Assembly (NCBI RefSeq): GCF_001723055.1
Contig: NZ_MDCR01000009.1
Location: 1-64,000 of the forward strand
Length of the DNA stretch: 64,000 nucleotides
Source: Streptomyces niveus
GTDB lineage: Bacteria > Actinomycetota > Actinomycetes > Streptomycetales > Streptomycetaceae
Direction of reading: 5' to 3'
Shown here: positions 7,699 to 16,382 of the stretch, in pieces
How positions within the stretch are numbered: the first letter of the stretch is position 1
Layout: each line of letters begins with the position of its first letter
Notes under the pieces: model-generated
The model's database searches: none
Told to the model about the DNA's origin: nothing
What the model saw: only the letters and a program-made list of their open reading frames with translations
Translations under genes and position numbers: made by a program

Positions 7699-8787
7699 TC
7701 AGACACCCTTGCGGATCCGGGCCCGTGCCTCCGACCCGCGGATCGCCGTCGTGCGCGTCGAGGTGAAGAACTCGGCCGGGTCGCGGCGGGTGCGCCAGGG
7801 CAGCGCGTGCACATAGCCGTCCACCAGGCGGAACTGCTCCAGCGCCTCCTCGTGCCGGCCCTGCCGGGTCAGGAAGTACGCCAGCAGATGCCGCAGCTCC
7901 GGCAGGCGCGGGTGGTCCGCCGGCGCCGCCGCCGTGTCCGACAGCGCCGCGTCGACCAGGGCCGTCAGCCACGGGCTCGTGTAGTCGCGCGGCCCCGCCG
8001 ACGCGTCGTGGTGGTCGTACCAGGCGATCAGCGGGAACGCCGTCATCAGCGTGCCCGGCGGCGCGTCGGCCGTCGCCTGGGTGGCGAACTCCTCGGCCAG
8101 TTCAGCCGAGCCGTGCCACCGCGCGCTCCAGTACCGCATCGCCGCCTCGTGCGCCCCGTACAGCGGCGCCGACGTGGGGTGCGGGGTGCGGGCCGTGATC
8201 TCCGCCCACAGTTCGCGCATCTGCTCCGGGCCGTATCCGACGCCCAGCGCCGTACGGATCTCGACGATGTACGGCGACGGGTCGTCCGGGCCCAGGGCCG
8301 CCGCGCGGGCGGTGTCCGCGCGGGCCGCCGGGAGCAGTTCGTGGAAGCTGTCCGCCTGCTCGGGCGTGGTGTGTTTCGCGTACGGCGAGCCCCGCAGCAG
8401 CCACGCGCGCGAGACCGTCGCCGACGCCTGGACCAGCTCCGCGTCCGCGTCCGGCGAATCGCCCGCGGCCCGCCACGCCCGCAGCCACGAGTCGTCCCGC
8501 GCCGCCGCCTCGCCCAGCACCCGGACGTACAGCGCGCGCCGCTCCCAGTCCCGGTCCTTGCCGGTCGCGGCCAGCAACCGGGCCACCGGCTCCCACCGCC
8601 CCGCCCGCGCCTCGTCCAGGGCCCGCTCCAGATCGGCGTCGGGCCCGGCCAGCTCCGTGTTCTGCCGGTCTCTGGGCAGCAGCCCCAACTCGGCCTCCGT
8701 CCCGACGAGCGAGGAGACGCTGCGGCGGGCCTTCAGCCAGAACCAGACGCCGAACGCGAAGAGGACGAAGGGCAGTACGCGTGCCAT
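7699..8787 (-). CDS. Membrane-anchored repeat protein, paralogue 1
   Basis: No named family is recognised. The 362-residue protein starts with a single membrane helix (VLPFVLFAFGVWFWL, residues 4-18) followed by a basic patch. The rest is alpha-helical with an Ala/Leu/Arg/Trp pattern like TPR or Sel1 solenoids, for example YIVEIRTALGVGYGP and YFLTRQGRHEEALEQF. It ends with VDGYVHALPW and RDP. The next gene upstream (8920-10029) has the same layout and the same conserved blocks, so the two arose by tandem duplication. The start at 8787 has a GGGGG tract about eight bases upstream. A protein-protein scaffold on the inner membrane face is a reasonable guess only. Confidence 0.75.
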   Translation of the reverse strand: MARVLPFVLFAFGVWFWLKARRSVSSLVGTEAELGLLPRDRQNTELAGPDADLERALDEARAGRWEPVARLLAATGKDRDWERRALYVRVLGEAAARDDSWLRAWRAAGDSPDADAELVQASATVSRAWLLRGSPYAKHTTPEQADSFHELLPAARADTARAAALGPDDPSPYIVEIRTALGVGYGPEQMRELWAEITARTPHPTSAPLYGAHEAAMRYWSARWHGSAELAEEFATQATADAPPGTLMTAFPLIAWYDHHDASAGPRDYTSPWLTALVDAALSDTAAAPADHPRLPELRHLLAYFLTRQGRHEEALEQFRLVDGYVHALPWRTRRDPAEFFTSTRTTAIRGSEARARIRKGV

Positions 8788-8919
8788 CGGGTGGCCCCCA
8801 GGGGTACGGAGAACAGGTCCAGCGGTGCTGTGGGGGTTCTGCGGAGTATGCACCACCGCAGGTCAGCGGGGCAATGGTGCCTTTCGTGGGCGATCCGGGC
8901 CACGCTGACGGAGCACCCG

Positions 8920-10029
8920 CTACCTGGGCAGCGTCGCCGGGTTGCCGCCGTTCGCCTCGTAGCCCGCCACCGCCAGCGCCCGGTACGTCGCGTACAGCGC
9001 CGCCGGGTCCTCGTCGACCGTCCACGGGAGCGCGCCGATGTAGCCGTCCACCCGCACCAGCTGGTGCATGGCCTCCGACCAGCGGCCGGCGCCCACCAGG
9101 AAATGGATCAGCAGATGCCGTACGTGCGCGAGCATCGGGTCGTCGGGGCGGGCCGCGTGCACCGCGTACAGCGCGCCCTCCATCGCCTTCGAGACCACCG
9201 CGCTGCCGTAGAAGTCCCGCACCAGCGTGACGTCCTCCAGGTGCTCGTACAGCGCGAACAGCGGCAGCGCCGCCAGCAGCGAGCCCTTCGGCGCCCGCGC
9301 CGCCGACGCCGTCGCGAAGCGGTCGGCCTCCTCGCGTGAGCCGTGCCACTTCTCGCACCAGTAGTGCAGCGCCGCCAGGTGCGCGCCCATGTGGTCCGGC
9401 GCGCGGTCGATGACCTTCGCCCAGAGCTGGTCGAACCGCTCGTGCGGATAGCCCAGCCCACGGGCCACGGCCAGCTCGACGATGTACGGCACGGGGTCGC
9501 CCGGGGCCAGCAGCGCCGCGTTGCCGCAGACCGAGCGGGCCTCCTCCAGGATGATCCGGAACTCGTCCGTGCCCACCGCCGACGAGCGCCACGCCTGCTG
9601 CACCAGGAACTCCGCGTGCACCTGCGCGCCGCCCGCGTCCTTCGGCGAGTCCGCGCGCCACGCCCGGAGCCACGCGCCGCCCACACCGGGCCGCTGCTGG
9701 AGTTCCAGCGACGCGGCGCCCGCGAAGGCCTGCACGCGCTGCCAGCGCACCTCGCTCTCCTTGGGCGTCCCGGCGAGCAGCTGCGCCGCCGCGCGCCAGT
9801 CCTGGGTGCGCTGGACGACATCGAGTACGTCGAGAAGGTCCTGGTCGGGACCGGGCAGCCGGAGGTCGAGATCCTCCTGCCGTACGAACTCGTAGTCGTC
9901 CGGGTCGGCGGCGTCCGGCGAGCCGGGCGCGACCTGGCGGATGCCACCTCCACCGGCACGGCGACGCATGACCGGGCCGAGGACGGCCACGACCAGACCC
10001 ATCGCGATCAGGAACCAGAGAATCTCCAT
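8920..10029 (-). CDS. Membrane-anchored repeat protein, paralogue 2
   Basis: The 369-residue protein begins MEILWFLIAMGLVVAVLGPV, a single N-terminal membrane helix, then RRRAGGGG and a helical solenoid region. It shares with its neighbour the blocks YIVELAVARGLGY, WLRAWRA, HYWCEKWHGS and LVRVDGYIGALPW, in the same order and with similar spacing. ATG 10029 is preferred; ATG 10038 is in frame and adds three residues. The function is unknown. It is divergent from metB with only 67 bases between the starts, which must hold both promoters. Codon use is like that of the core genes, so recent acquisition is unlikely. Confidence 0.75.
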   Translation of the reverse strand: MEILWFLIAMGLVVAVLGPVMRRRAGGGGIRQVAPGSPDAADPDDYEFVRQEDLDLRLPGPDQDLLDVLDVVQRTQDWRAAAQLLAGTPKESEVRWQRVQAFAGAASLELQQRPGVGGAWLRAWRADSPKDAGGAQVHAEFLVQQAWRSSAVGTDEFRIILEEARSVCGNAALLAPGDPVPYIVELAVARGLGYPHERFDQLWAKVIDRAPDHMGAHLAALHYWCEKWHGSREEADRFATASAARAPKGSLLAALPLFALYEHLEDVTLVRDFYGSAVVSKAMEGALYAVHAARPDDPMLAHVRHLLIHFLVGAGRWSEAMHQLVRVDGYIGALPWTVDEDPAALYATYRALAVAGYEANGGNPATLPR

Positions 10030-10096
10030 GCGTTCCATTGTCCCGGATGCCGATGACGCTCTCCGCCGGGCTCCGGCACCGCTACCCTCGGGGCTC

Positions 10097-11242
10097 ATGA
10101 GCGACCAGCACAGCTTCGAGACCATCGCCATCCACGCGGGGAACACACCTGATTCCCTCACCGGCGCGGTCGTGCCCCCCATCTATCAGGTGTCCACGTA
10201 CAAGCAGGACGGTGTCGGCGGACTGCGCGGCGGCTACGAGTACAGCCGCAGCGCCAACCCCACACGCTCCGCGCTGGAGGAGAATCTGGCGGCCCTGGAG
10301 GGCGGCCGGCGCGGGCTCGCCTTCGCGTCGGGCCTCGCCGCCGAGGACTGCCTGCTCCGTACGCTGCTGGCGCCCGGCGATCACGTGGTGATCCCCAACG
10401 ACGCGTACGGCGGCACCTTCCGGCTCTTCGCGAAGGTCGTCTCGCGCTGGGGCGTGGAGTGGTCGGTGGCCGACACCTCGGACCCGGCGGCGGTACGGGC
10501 GGCACTGCGGCCCCGTACGAAGGCGATCTGGGTCGAGACCCCGTCGAACCCGCTCCTCGGCATCAGCGACATCGTGGCGCTCGCCGAGGTCGCCCGCGGC
10601 GCCGGCGCGAAGCTCGTCGTGGACAACACCTTCGCGAGCCCCTACCTCCAGCAGCCGCTCGCCCTCGGCGCCGACGTCGTCGTGCACTCCACGACCAAGT
10701 ACATGGGCGGTCACTCGGACGTGGTCGGCGGCGCGCTGATCACCGCCGACGACACGCTCGGGGACGAACTCGCCTACCACCAGAACGCGATGGGCGCGAT
10801 CTCCGGCCCGTTCGACGCCTGGCTGGTGCTGCGCGGCGTGAAGACGCTCGCCGTCCGCATGGACCGGCACAGCGAGAACGCGACGCGCGTCGCCGAGATG
10901 CTGGAACGGCACCCGAAGGTCAGCAAGGTGTACTACCCGGGCCTGCCCGACCACCCCGGCCACGAGATCGCCGCCAAGCAGATGAAGTCCTTCGGCGGCA
11001 TGGTGTCCTTCCAGGTCACCGGCGGCGAGCAGGCGGCGATCGAGGTCTGCGGCAAGGCGAAGGTCTTCACGCTGGGTGAGTCCCTCGGCGGTGTCGAGTC
11101 GCTGATCGAGCACCCGGGACGGATGACGCACGCGTCGGCCGCGGGCTCCCCGCTGGAGGTGCCGGACGACCTGATCCGGCTGTCGGTCGGCATCGAGTCC
11201 GGCGACGATCTGCTGACGGACCTTCAGCAGGCCCTCGCGTAA
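10097..11242 (+). CDS. metB: Cystathionine gamma-synthase
   Basis: This is a PLP enzyme of the Cys/Met metabolism family, 381 residues, the usual length. It joins an activated homoserine and cysteine to make cystathionine, or may run gamma-lyase chemistry. The PLP lysine is in VVHSTTKYMGGHSDVVGG (K about 198), the phosphate-binding SGLAAED and the YEYSRSANPTR substrate loop are present, and the C-terminal SLGGVESLIEHP is diagnostic. MetB and MetC or gamma-lyase members are hard to separate by eye, and the symbol follows the gene's position in other streptomycetes. No SAM or B12 riboswitch is visible in the short gap upstream. Confidence 0.9.
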   Translation: MSDQHSFETIAIHAGNTPDSLTGAVVPPIYQVSTYKQDGVGGLRGGYEYSRSANPTRSALEENLAALEGGRRGLAFASGLAAEDCLLRTLLAPGDHVVIPNDAYGGTFRLFAKVVSRWGVEWSVADTSDPAAVRAALRPRTKAIWVETPSNPLLGISDIVALAEVARGAGAKLVVDNTFASPYLQQPLALGADVVVHSTTKYMGGHSDVVGGALITADDTLGDELAYHQNAMGAISGPFDAWLVLRGVKTLAVRMDRHSENATRVAEMLERHPKVSKVYYPGLPDHPGHEIAAKQMKSFGGMVSFQVTGGEQAAIEVCGKAKVFTLGESLGGVESLIEHPGRMTHASAAGSPLEVPDDLIRLSVGIESGDDLLTDLQQALA

Positions 11243-11257
11243 CGGAAGTCGGGGCTG

Positions 11258-11509
11258 TCACCAGCCTTCGAGCGGCGGGGTCGTGTCGGACGGCGGGACC
11301 GTCCACGGCTCCGCCGCCGACGCCCACACCGTGAACGCGACCACGGCCACCGTGACCAGCAGCCAGAGCAGCAGGCGCCAGGTGCGCCTGCGGTTCAGGA
11401 GACGGGTGCCGTGAGCACTCGCGCGGGCCGTCAGATCGACGGGGACCTTCGGATGCGGCAGATCGAGCATCCGGCGGACCTCGTCCTCCTTACGGCTGTG
11501 GCCGCTCAT
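11258..11509 (-). CDS. Small single-pass membrane protein
   Basis: An 83-residue protein with a soluble N-terminal half containing KEDEVRRMLDLPHP. One membrane helix follows (TWRLLLWLLVTVAVVAFTVW, about 43-62), then a short Pro-rich outside tail. The ATG overlaps the stop of the upstream sigma-like gene by four bases (ATGA, 11506-11509), so the pair is translationally coupled. A membrane partner encoded directly after a sigma-like gene suggests an anti-sigma role, but the protein has no zinc-binding HxxxCxxC motif, so this is only a hypothesis. Confidence 0.75.
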   Translation of the reverse strand: MSGHSRKEDEVRRMLDLPHPKVPVDLTARASAHGTRLLNRRRTWRLLLWLLVTVAVVAFTVWASAAEPWTVPPSDTTPPLEGW

Positions 11510-12015
11510 CGCGCGGCCTGCCGGGAGTGCGGCGACAGCAGCGACAGCGGCCAGTGCGGCGCCGGGCGGCGGGCCGGTGCGGGCCGGCGCATCGCGGTGA
11601 CCGCCCGCGCGCAGATCGCCCGGACCCGCTCGACCGGCAGCCCCAGCAGTGCCGCCGTCTGCTCCTCGGCCACGCCCTCGTACAGCCGCAGCACCAGAAT
11701 GAGCCGCTCCCGCGGACCGAGCCGGCCGAGCAGACCCTCACCCGACCGGGGGAGCCGCCAGGCGCCCCGCGCGTAACGGGTGGCCAGCTCCGTACGGACG
11801 CGGTCGTACGGGTCCGCGTCACGCAGCCGGTCCCAGTCCGCGTACGCACGGGCCAGGGCGGCCGTCAGCAACCGCTCCGCGTGGGGTGTGGCGCCGGCGG
11901 GCTCTCCCGTCAACAGCGTGGCGACGTGCAGCAGCCGGCCTGCCGCGCCCGCGACGAACGCCTCGAACTCCCGGGCGCGACGGCGATCCGCACCGGCCTG
12001 CCGTCGCTCTCGCAC
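11506..12015 (-). CDS. ECF-sigma-like regulatory protein
   Basis: The 169-residue protein has a recognisable sigma region 4-type helix-turn-helix near residues 95-145: LGPRERLILVLRLYEGV, then ALLGLPVERVRAICARA. The N-terminal part (FEAFVAGAAGRLLHVATLLTG) resembles the start of Streptomyces ECF factors, but the core-binding and -10-recognition segments of region 2 are degenerate. It may therefore not direct transcription by itself. The start is GTG 12015, with GAGG very close upstream; the exact start is uncertain. It lies between a MarR gene and a small membrane protein in one transcription direction, probably one operon. Confidence 0.7.
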   Translation of the reverse strand: MRERRQAGADRRRAREFEAFVAGAAGRLLHVATLLTGEPAGATPHAERLLTAALARAYADWDRLRDADPYDRVRTELATRYARGAWRLPRSGEGLLGRLGPRERLILVLRLYEGVAEEQTAALLGLPVERVRAICARAVTAMRRPAPARRPAPHWPLSLLSPHSRQAAR

Positions 12016-12016
12016 A

Positions 12017-12028
12017 CCTCATATGAGG
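12017..12028. promoter_or_regulatory. 12-bp palindrome before the sigma-like gene
   Basis: CCTCATATGAGG is a perfect palindrome just ahead of the GTG start of the sigma-like gene and 18 bases after the MarR stop. It may be an operator for the upstream MarR protein or simply contain the GAGG ribosome binding site. Low confidence. Confidence 0.25.
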
Positions 12029-12045
12029 ACAGACCCGGGCCCAGG

Positions 12046-12723
12046 TCAAGAGGCCGGCGGCGGCTCCGTGCCGGAGGGGTCGTCCACCGGGGTCCGGTGC
12101 GGTGGCGGTTCGGCCGGCGCGGGGCCCGACTGCCGTGCGGACAGCGCGGAGTTGAAGCGGGTGAGGAGGGTGCAGAACGATTCCCGCTCCGCCTCCGTCC
12201 AGCCGTCCGTCACCTGCGACATCAGCTCACGGCGGGAGGATCTGACCTCTTCGAGGCGGCTCAGCCCGCGCACGGAGAGTTCCAGGACGACGGCGCGGCC
12301 GTCCTCCGGGTGAGACGTGCGCTTGACCAGGCCGGTGTCGACCAGCGGCGCGACCTGCCGGGTGACGGTGGAGGAGTCGATCCCCATCCCCGCGGCCAGC
12401 GCCTTGACGCCCATCGGGCCTTCCAGATCAAGCCGGTTGAGCAACAGATAGGCGGCGCGGTCCATGGAGTTGCGCACCTGGCCGACACCGCCGAGGCGGG
12501 TCTGTTCGGCCCGGCGGGCGAAGACGGCCACCTGGTGCTGGAGCGTGTCGAGAAGTACGGCGTCGCTCGCGCTGTCGTCAGCGGCGGAGACGGATTCGGT
12601 ACCGGCGGAAGGTGCCGGTGCGGACTCTAAAGGTGCGGAGCCGGAGGGTTCGGAACCTGCGGGTTCGGAGCCGGAGCCCGGGGAGGCCGACACAGCGGAA
12701 GTCATGTCCTGAGTAGGGGGCAT
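12046..12723 (-). CDS. MarR-family regulator with long disordered N-terminus
   Basis: The protein has 225 residues from ATG 12723. The winged helix lies at about 90-170: AAYLLLNRLDLEGPMGVKAL, the recognition helix SSTVTRQVAPLVDTGLV, and the wing TSHPEDGRAVVLELS. Before it are about 45 residues of Ser/Gly/Glu/Pro repeats (SGSEPAGSEPSGS), and the C-terminal tail is also Pro-rich. This makes it longer than the usual 140-160-residue MarR. GAGAGAG lies ten bases before the ATG; ATG 12705 is in frame. It is divergent from ilvA and precedes the sigma-like gene. MarR proteins are usually autoregulators that respond to small aromatic ligands, and no ligand can be read here. Confidence 0.85.
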   Translation of the reverse strand: MPPTQDMTSAVSASPGSGSEPAGSEPSGSAPLESAPAPSAGTESVSAADDSASDAVLLDTLQHQVAVFARRAEQTRLGGVGQVRNSMDRAAYLLLNRLDLEGPMGVKALAAGMGIDSSTVTRQVAPLVDTGLVKRTSHPEDGRAVVLELSVRGLSRLEEVRSSRRELMSQVTDGWTEAERESFCTLLTRFNSALSARQSGPAPAEPPPHRTPVDDPSGTEPPPAS

Positions 12724-12890
12724 GGCTGGGGCTCTCTCGTGCGGTGGTCGGTTGGTGGGGGACAGAGTACGCGGCCCCTGCCCTGCCCGTACCAGCCCTG
12801 TGTAAACCGGTGGACGCCCGTGGGCCGTCGTTCGGATCGGGCCCCGCGCTCGGGCGGCCGACCCGGTCATGAGCTGCGAGACTGGCGGTC

Positions 12891-14156
12891 ATGACCTTCG
12901 GTACGTCCCGTCCCTCCGGATCATTCACTTCCGCTTCGGTGCGTGGCTCCGCGCCCGCCCTCATCCTCGACGACATCCGCGGGGCGCAGAAGATGCTCAC
13001 CGGTGTGGCCCGGATGACCGCGATGGAGGGCAGCAGGCATCTGACCCACCTGGTCGGCTCCCCGGTCCACCTCAAGTGCGAGAACCTTCAGCGGACCGGG
13101 TCGTTCAAGCTGCGCGGCGCGTACGTGCGGATCGCCGGGCTCTCGCCGGAGGAGCGCGCGGCCGGTGTCGTCGCCGCCAGCGCGGGCAACCACGCGCAGG
13201 GCGTCGCGCTCGCCTCCACCCTGCTGGGCGTGCGCTCCACCGTGTTCATGCCGGTCGCGGCGCCGCTGCCCAAGGTCGCGGCGACCCGCGAGTACGGCGC
13301 CGAGGTACGCCTGCACGGCCAGGTCGTGGACGAGACCCTGGCCGCCGCGCAGGAGTACGCGCGGGAGACCGGCGCGGTCTTCATCCACCCCTTCGACCAC
13401 CCGGACATCATCGCCGGGCAGGGCACGGTGGGCCTGGAGATCCTGGAGCAGTGCCCCGAGGTACGCACGATCCTCGTCGGTCTCGGCGGCGGCGGGCTCG
13501 CCGCGGGCATCGCCCTCGCGGTGAAGGCGGTGCGCCCGGACATCAAGGTGATCTGCGTCCAGGCGGAGGGCGCCGCCGCGTATCCGCCCTCGCTGCGCGC
13601 CGGGCGGCCGGTGTCGATCACCGAGCAGCAGACGATGGCGGACGGCATCAAGGTGGGCCGGCCGGGCGAGATCACGTTCCCGATGATCAGGGACCTGGTC
13701 GACGAGGTGCGTACGGTCTCCGAGGACGAGCTGTCCAGCGCGCTGCTGCTCTGTCTGGAGCGGGCGAAGCTGGTCGTGGAGCCGGCCGGGGCGAGCCCGG
13801 TCGCCGCGCTGCTGAGCACTCCCAAGGCGTTCCGCGGACCGGTGGTCGCCGTGCTGTCCGGCGGCAACGTGGACCCGCTGCTGATGCAGCGGATCCTGCG
13901 CCACGGGATGGCGGCGGCCGGGCGCTATCTGGGGCTGCGGCTGCGGATCACCGACCGGCCGGGCGCGCTCGCGACGCTGCTCGGGGTGCTGTCGGTGGCC
14001 GACGCCAATGTGCTGGACGTGAGTCACGTACGGACCGATCCGCGGCTCGGGCTGACCGAGGCGGATGTGGAGCTGCATCTGGAGACCAAGGGCCCCGAGC
14101 ACTGCGTGGACGTGACGGCGGCGCTGCGCGAGGCGGGCTACACGATCCTCGGCTGA
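12891..14156 (+). CDS. ilvA: Threonine ammonia-lyase
   Basis: This PLP enzyme converts threonine to 2-oxobutanoate and ammonia, the entry to isoleucine synthesis. It has 421 residues, with the PLP lysine in GSFKLRGA (K about 66), the phosphate loop GGGGLA near 203-208, and an ACT domain at the C-terminus (about 345-420: LRLRITDRPGALATLLGVL). The single ACT domain and the length fit the short IlvA/TdcB-like form found in actinobacteria. Activity may be biosynthetic or catabolic. No clear ribosome binding site precedes ATG 12891, which suggests a leaderless message. The first 22 residues are Ser-rich and poorly conserved, so the true start could be slightly downstream. Confidence 0.92.
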   Translation: MTFGTSRPSGSFTSASVRGSAPALILDDIRGAQKMLTGVARMTAMEGSRHLTHLVGSPVHLKCENLQRTGSFKLRGAYVRIAGLSPEERAAGVVAASAGNHAQGVALASTLLGVRSTVFMPVAAPLPKVAATREYGAEVRLHGQVVDETLAAAQEYARETGAVFIHPFDHPDIIAGQGTVGLEILEQCPEVRTILVGLGGGGLAAGIALAVKAVRPDIKVICVQAEGAAAYPPSLRAGRPVSITEQQTMADGIKVGRPGEITFPMIRDLVDEVRTVSEDELSSALLLCLERAKLVVEPAGASPVAALLSTPKAFRGPVVAVLSGGNVDPLLMQRILRHGMAAAGRYLGLRLRITDRPGALATLLGVLSVADANVLDVSHVRTDPRLGLTEADVELHLETKGPEHCVDVTAALREAGYTILG

Positions 14157-14271
14157 GCCCGCCCGTCGTCTCCGGCCTTCTCCGGCCTTCTCCCGTCATC
14201 TCCGGTCACCTTCCCGGTCATCTTCCGGATCACCGGCGCAGGCACCTTTACGTAGAGCTTACTTAATTACC

Positions 14272-14300
14272 TTGCCTGTCGCGATGTATCGCGTTAGCGT
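14272..14300 (+). promoter_or_regulatory. Promoter with palindromic operator in its spacer
   Basis: TTGCCT (14272-14277) and TAGCGT (14295-14300) are separated by exactly 17 bases, a good housekeeping sigma promoter pointing at the ABC exporter genes. The spacer holds the inverted repeat CGCGAT GT ATCGCG (14280-14293). The surrounding 14240-14370 is much richer in A and T than the neighbouring genes. Confidence 0.6.
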
Positions 14301-14395
14301 CAGGGCCCGCTTCCGTCCGCTTAGGCTCTTCAGCGACACGGATCGCACTATTTGATTGCATTTCATCGCATCTGACACCACCCGGGAGTACCTCT

Positions 14396-15436
14396 ATGCC
14401 AGGCGCCATCTACGCCGAAGGCCTGGTCAAGACGTTCGGCGACGTACGAGCACTGGACGGCGTCGACCTCGATGTCCCCGAAGGCACGGTCCTCGGTCTG
14501 CTCGGCCCCAACGGCGCGGGCAAGACCACCGCGGTCCGCGTCCTGACCACCCTCCTCCAGCCCGACAGCGGCAAGGCCTTCGTCGCGGGCATCGACGTGC
14601 TCAAGCACCCCAACGAGGTCCGCAGGAACATCGGCCTCTCCGGCCAGTTCGCCGCCGTCGACGAGTATCTGACCGGCCGCGAGAACCTCCAGATGGTCGG
14701 CCAGCTCTACCAGCAGAGCGCCAAGGCCGCGAAGGCCAGGGCCGTCGAACTGCTCGAACGCTTCAACCTCACCGACGCCGCCGACCGCACCACCAAGACG
14801 TACTCCGGCGGCATGCGCAGGCGCCTCGACCTCGCCGCGGCGCTCGTCGTCTCCCCGCCGGTGATGTTCATGGACGAGCCGACGACCGGTCTCGACCCGC
14901 GCAACCGCCAGCAACTCTGGGGAATCATCGAGGAGTTGGTCGCGGGCGGTACGACGCTGCTGCTCACCACCCAGTATCTGGAAGAGGCCGACCACCTCGC
15001 CCACGACATCTGCGTCATCGACCACGGCCAGGTCATCGCGCGCGGCACCGCCGACGAACTCAAGGCCCGCACGGGCGGCGAGCGTGTCGAGGTCGTCGTC
15101 CACGAGCGCGACCAGATCACCCCGACCCACGACGTCCTCGCCGGCTTCGGCAAGGGCGAGGTGATGGTCGCCCAGCACACCCGCAAACTCACCGTCCCGG
15201 TCACCGGCGGAGCGAAACTGCTCGCCGAGATCATCAGGGAACTCGACGCCCGCGGCGTCGAGATCGACGACATCGGCCTGCGCCGCCCCACCCTCGACGA
15301 CGTCTTCATCTCGCTCACCGGCCACGCGGCCGAGGAGGGCCGGGCGAACGGCGACGGCCCGGGGGACGGCACGACAGCGGCCAAGTCGGCCAGGCCGTCC
15401 GACACGATCACGGACCCGAAGGAGAGCGCCAAGTGA
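14396..15436 (+). CDS. ABC exporter ATPase, DrrA type
   Basis: The 346-residue ATPase has Walker A GLLGPNGAGKTTAVR (about 34-48), signature YSGGMRRRLDLAAAL, Walker B VMFMDEPTTGLD and the His switch. The C-terminal extension, RRPTLDDVFISLTG, is the DrrA/NodI hallmark. It powers export by the ABC-2 permease encoded next, which starts inside its last codons (GTGA overlap at 15433). Members of this family export anthracyclines and other hydrophobic compounds. The substrate here is unknown, and no biosynthetic genes are adjacent. The operator-like palindrome upstream implies regulated expression, but no dedicated regulator gene is next to it. Confidence 0.93.
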   Translation: MPGAIYAEGLVKTFGDVRALDGVDLDVPEGTVLGLLGPNGAGKTTAVRVLTTLLQPDSGKAFVAGIDVLKHPNEVRRNIGLSGQFAAVDEYLTGRENLQMVGQLYQQSAKAAKARAVELLERFNLTDAADRTTKTYSGGMRRRLDLAAALVVSPPVMFMDEPTTGLDPRNRQQLWGIIEELVAGGTTLLLTTQYLEEADHLAHDICVIDHGQVIARGTADELKARTGGERVEVVVHERDQITPTHDVLAGFGKGEVMVAQHTRKLTVPVTGGAKLLAEIIRELDARGVEIDDIGLRRPTLDDVFISLTGHAAEEGRANGDGPGDGTTAAKSARPSDTITDPKESAK

Positions 15437-16305
15437 GCGCCGTAACCGAGGCCTCGCCCAAGGCCCTCGCCCCACCGCCGCGCGGCGGCGTCGTCCAGTC
15501 CGTCCGCGACTCGCTCGTCGTGGCCAAGCGCAATCTGATCCGCATGATGCGCATCCCGGAGATGATCATCTTCGGACTGATCCAGCCCATCATGTTCGTG
15601 GTGCTCTTCACCTACGTCTTCGGCGGCTCCATCAACATCCCCGGCGCCCCGTCCGGCAGCGCCCAGGCCTACCGCGAGTTCCTGATGGCGGGCATCTTCG
15701 CGCAGACGGTGACCTTCGCGACGGCGGGCGCCGGCGCCGGCATCGCCGACGACATGCACAAGGGGCTCATCGACCGGTTCCGCTCACTGCCGATGGCGCG
15801 CGGCGCGGTCCTCACCGGACGTACGCTCGCCGACCTCGTACAGACCGCCCTGACGCTCGTCGTCCTCGCGGCCGTCGCCCTGATCATCGGCTGGCGCACC
15901 CACGAGAACATCGGCAGCGTCCTCGCCGGCTTCGGGCTGCTGCTCTTCCTCGGCTACGCGTTCTCCTGGATCGGCGCGCTGATCGGGCTCATCGTCCGTA
16001 CGCCGGAGGCCGCCACGTCCGGCGGGCTGATCTGGCTCTTCCCGCTGACCTTCATCTCCAACGCGTTCGTGCCGGTCAACGGGATGCCCTCGTTCCTTCA
16101 GCACGTCGCGGAGTGGAATCCGTTCAGCGCGACCGTGCAGGCGGCGCGTGAGCTGTTCGGCAACACGATCCCGGGCCGGGAGGCCTCGGTGACCGGCGCC
16201 TGGCCGATGGAGCACCCGGTCTGGGCCTCGCTGATCTGGTCGGTCCTGATCATCGTGGTCTTCCGCACGCTGGCGGTACGGCGCTACCGCTCCGCCACCG
16301 CGTAG
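15433..16305 (+). CDS. ABC-2 type permease, DrrB type
   Basis: A 290-residue inner-membrane protein starting at GTG 15433, overlapping the stop of the ATPase by four bases. It has six predicted membrane helices, the first around 43-65 (MIIFGLIQPIMFVVLFTYVF). It contains the ABC-2 family segment with FRSLPMARGAVLTGRTLAD, and ends with RTLAVRRYRSATA. It forms the membrane channel of the DrrAB-type exporter. The upstream ATG frames are longer but run through the ATPase gene in another frame and are not real. Confidence 0.92.
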   Translation: MSAVTEASPKALAPPPRGGVVQSVRDSLVVAKRNLIRMMRIPEMIIFGLIQPIMFVVLFTYVFGGSINIPGAPSGSAQAYREFLMAGIFAQTVTFATAGAGAGIADDMHKGLIDRFRSLPMARGAVLTGRTLADLVQTALTLVVLAAVALIIGWRTHENIGSVLAGFGLLLFLGYAFSWIGALIGLIVRTPEAATSGGLIWLFPLTFISNAFVPVNGMPSFLQHVAEWNPFSATVQAARELFGNTIPGREASVTGAWPMEHPVWASLIWSVLIIVVFRTLAVRRYRSATA

Positions 16306-16320
16306 CTCCCCCTCGTCATC

Positions 16321-16365
16321 CTGTCCTGATCCACCGGCCACGGGGGTGCCGGTGGATCAGGACAG
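16321..16365. terminator. Bidirectional terminator between ABC permease and greA
   Basis: An 18-bp perfect stem, CTGTCCTGATCCACCGGC with its complement, and a 9-nt loop lie between two convergent genes. Confidence 0.88.
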
Positions 16366-16382
16366 AGACCTTCCAGCCCGGG

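Noticed and set aside
10030..10096. SAM or B12 riboswitch before metB
   Set aside because: The gap is only 67 bases and contains no matching structure.
14157..14230. Repeated TCTCCGGCCTTC as an insertion-sequence end
   Set aside because: Only a short local duplication after ilvA with no partner end or transposase.
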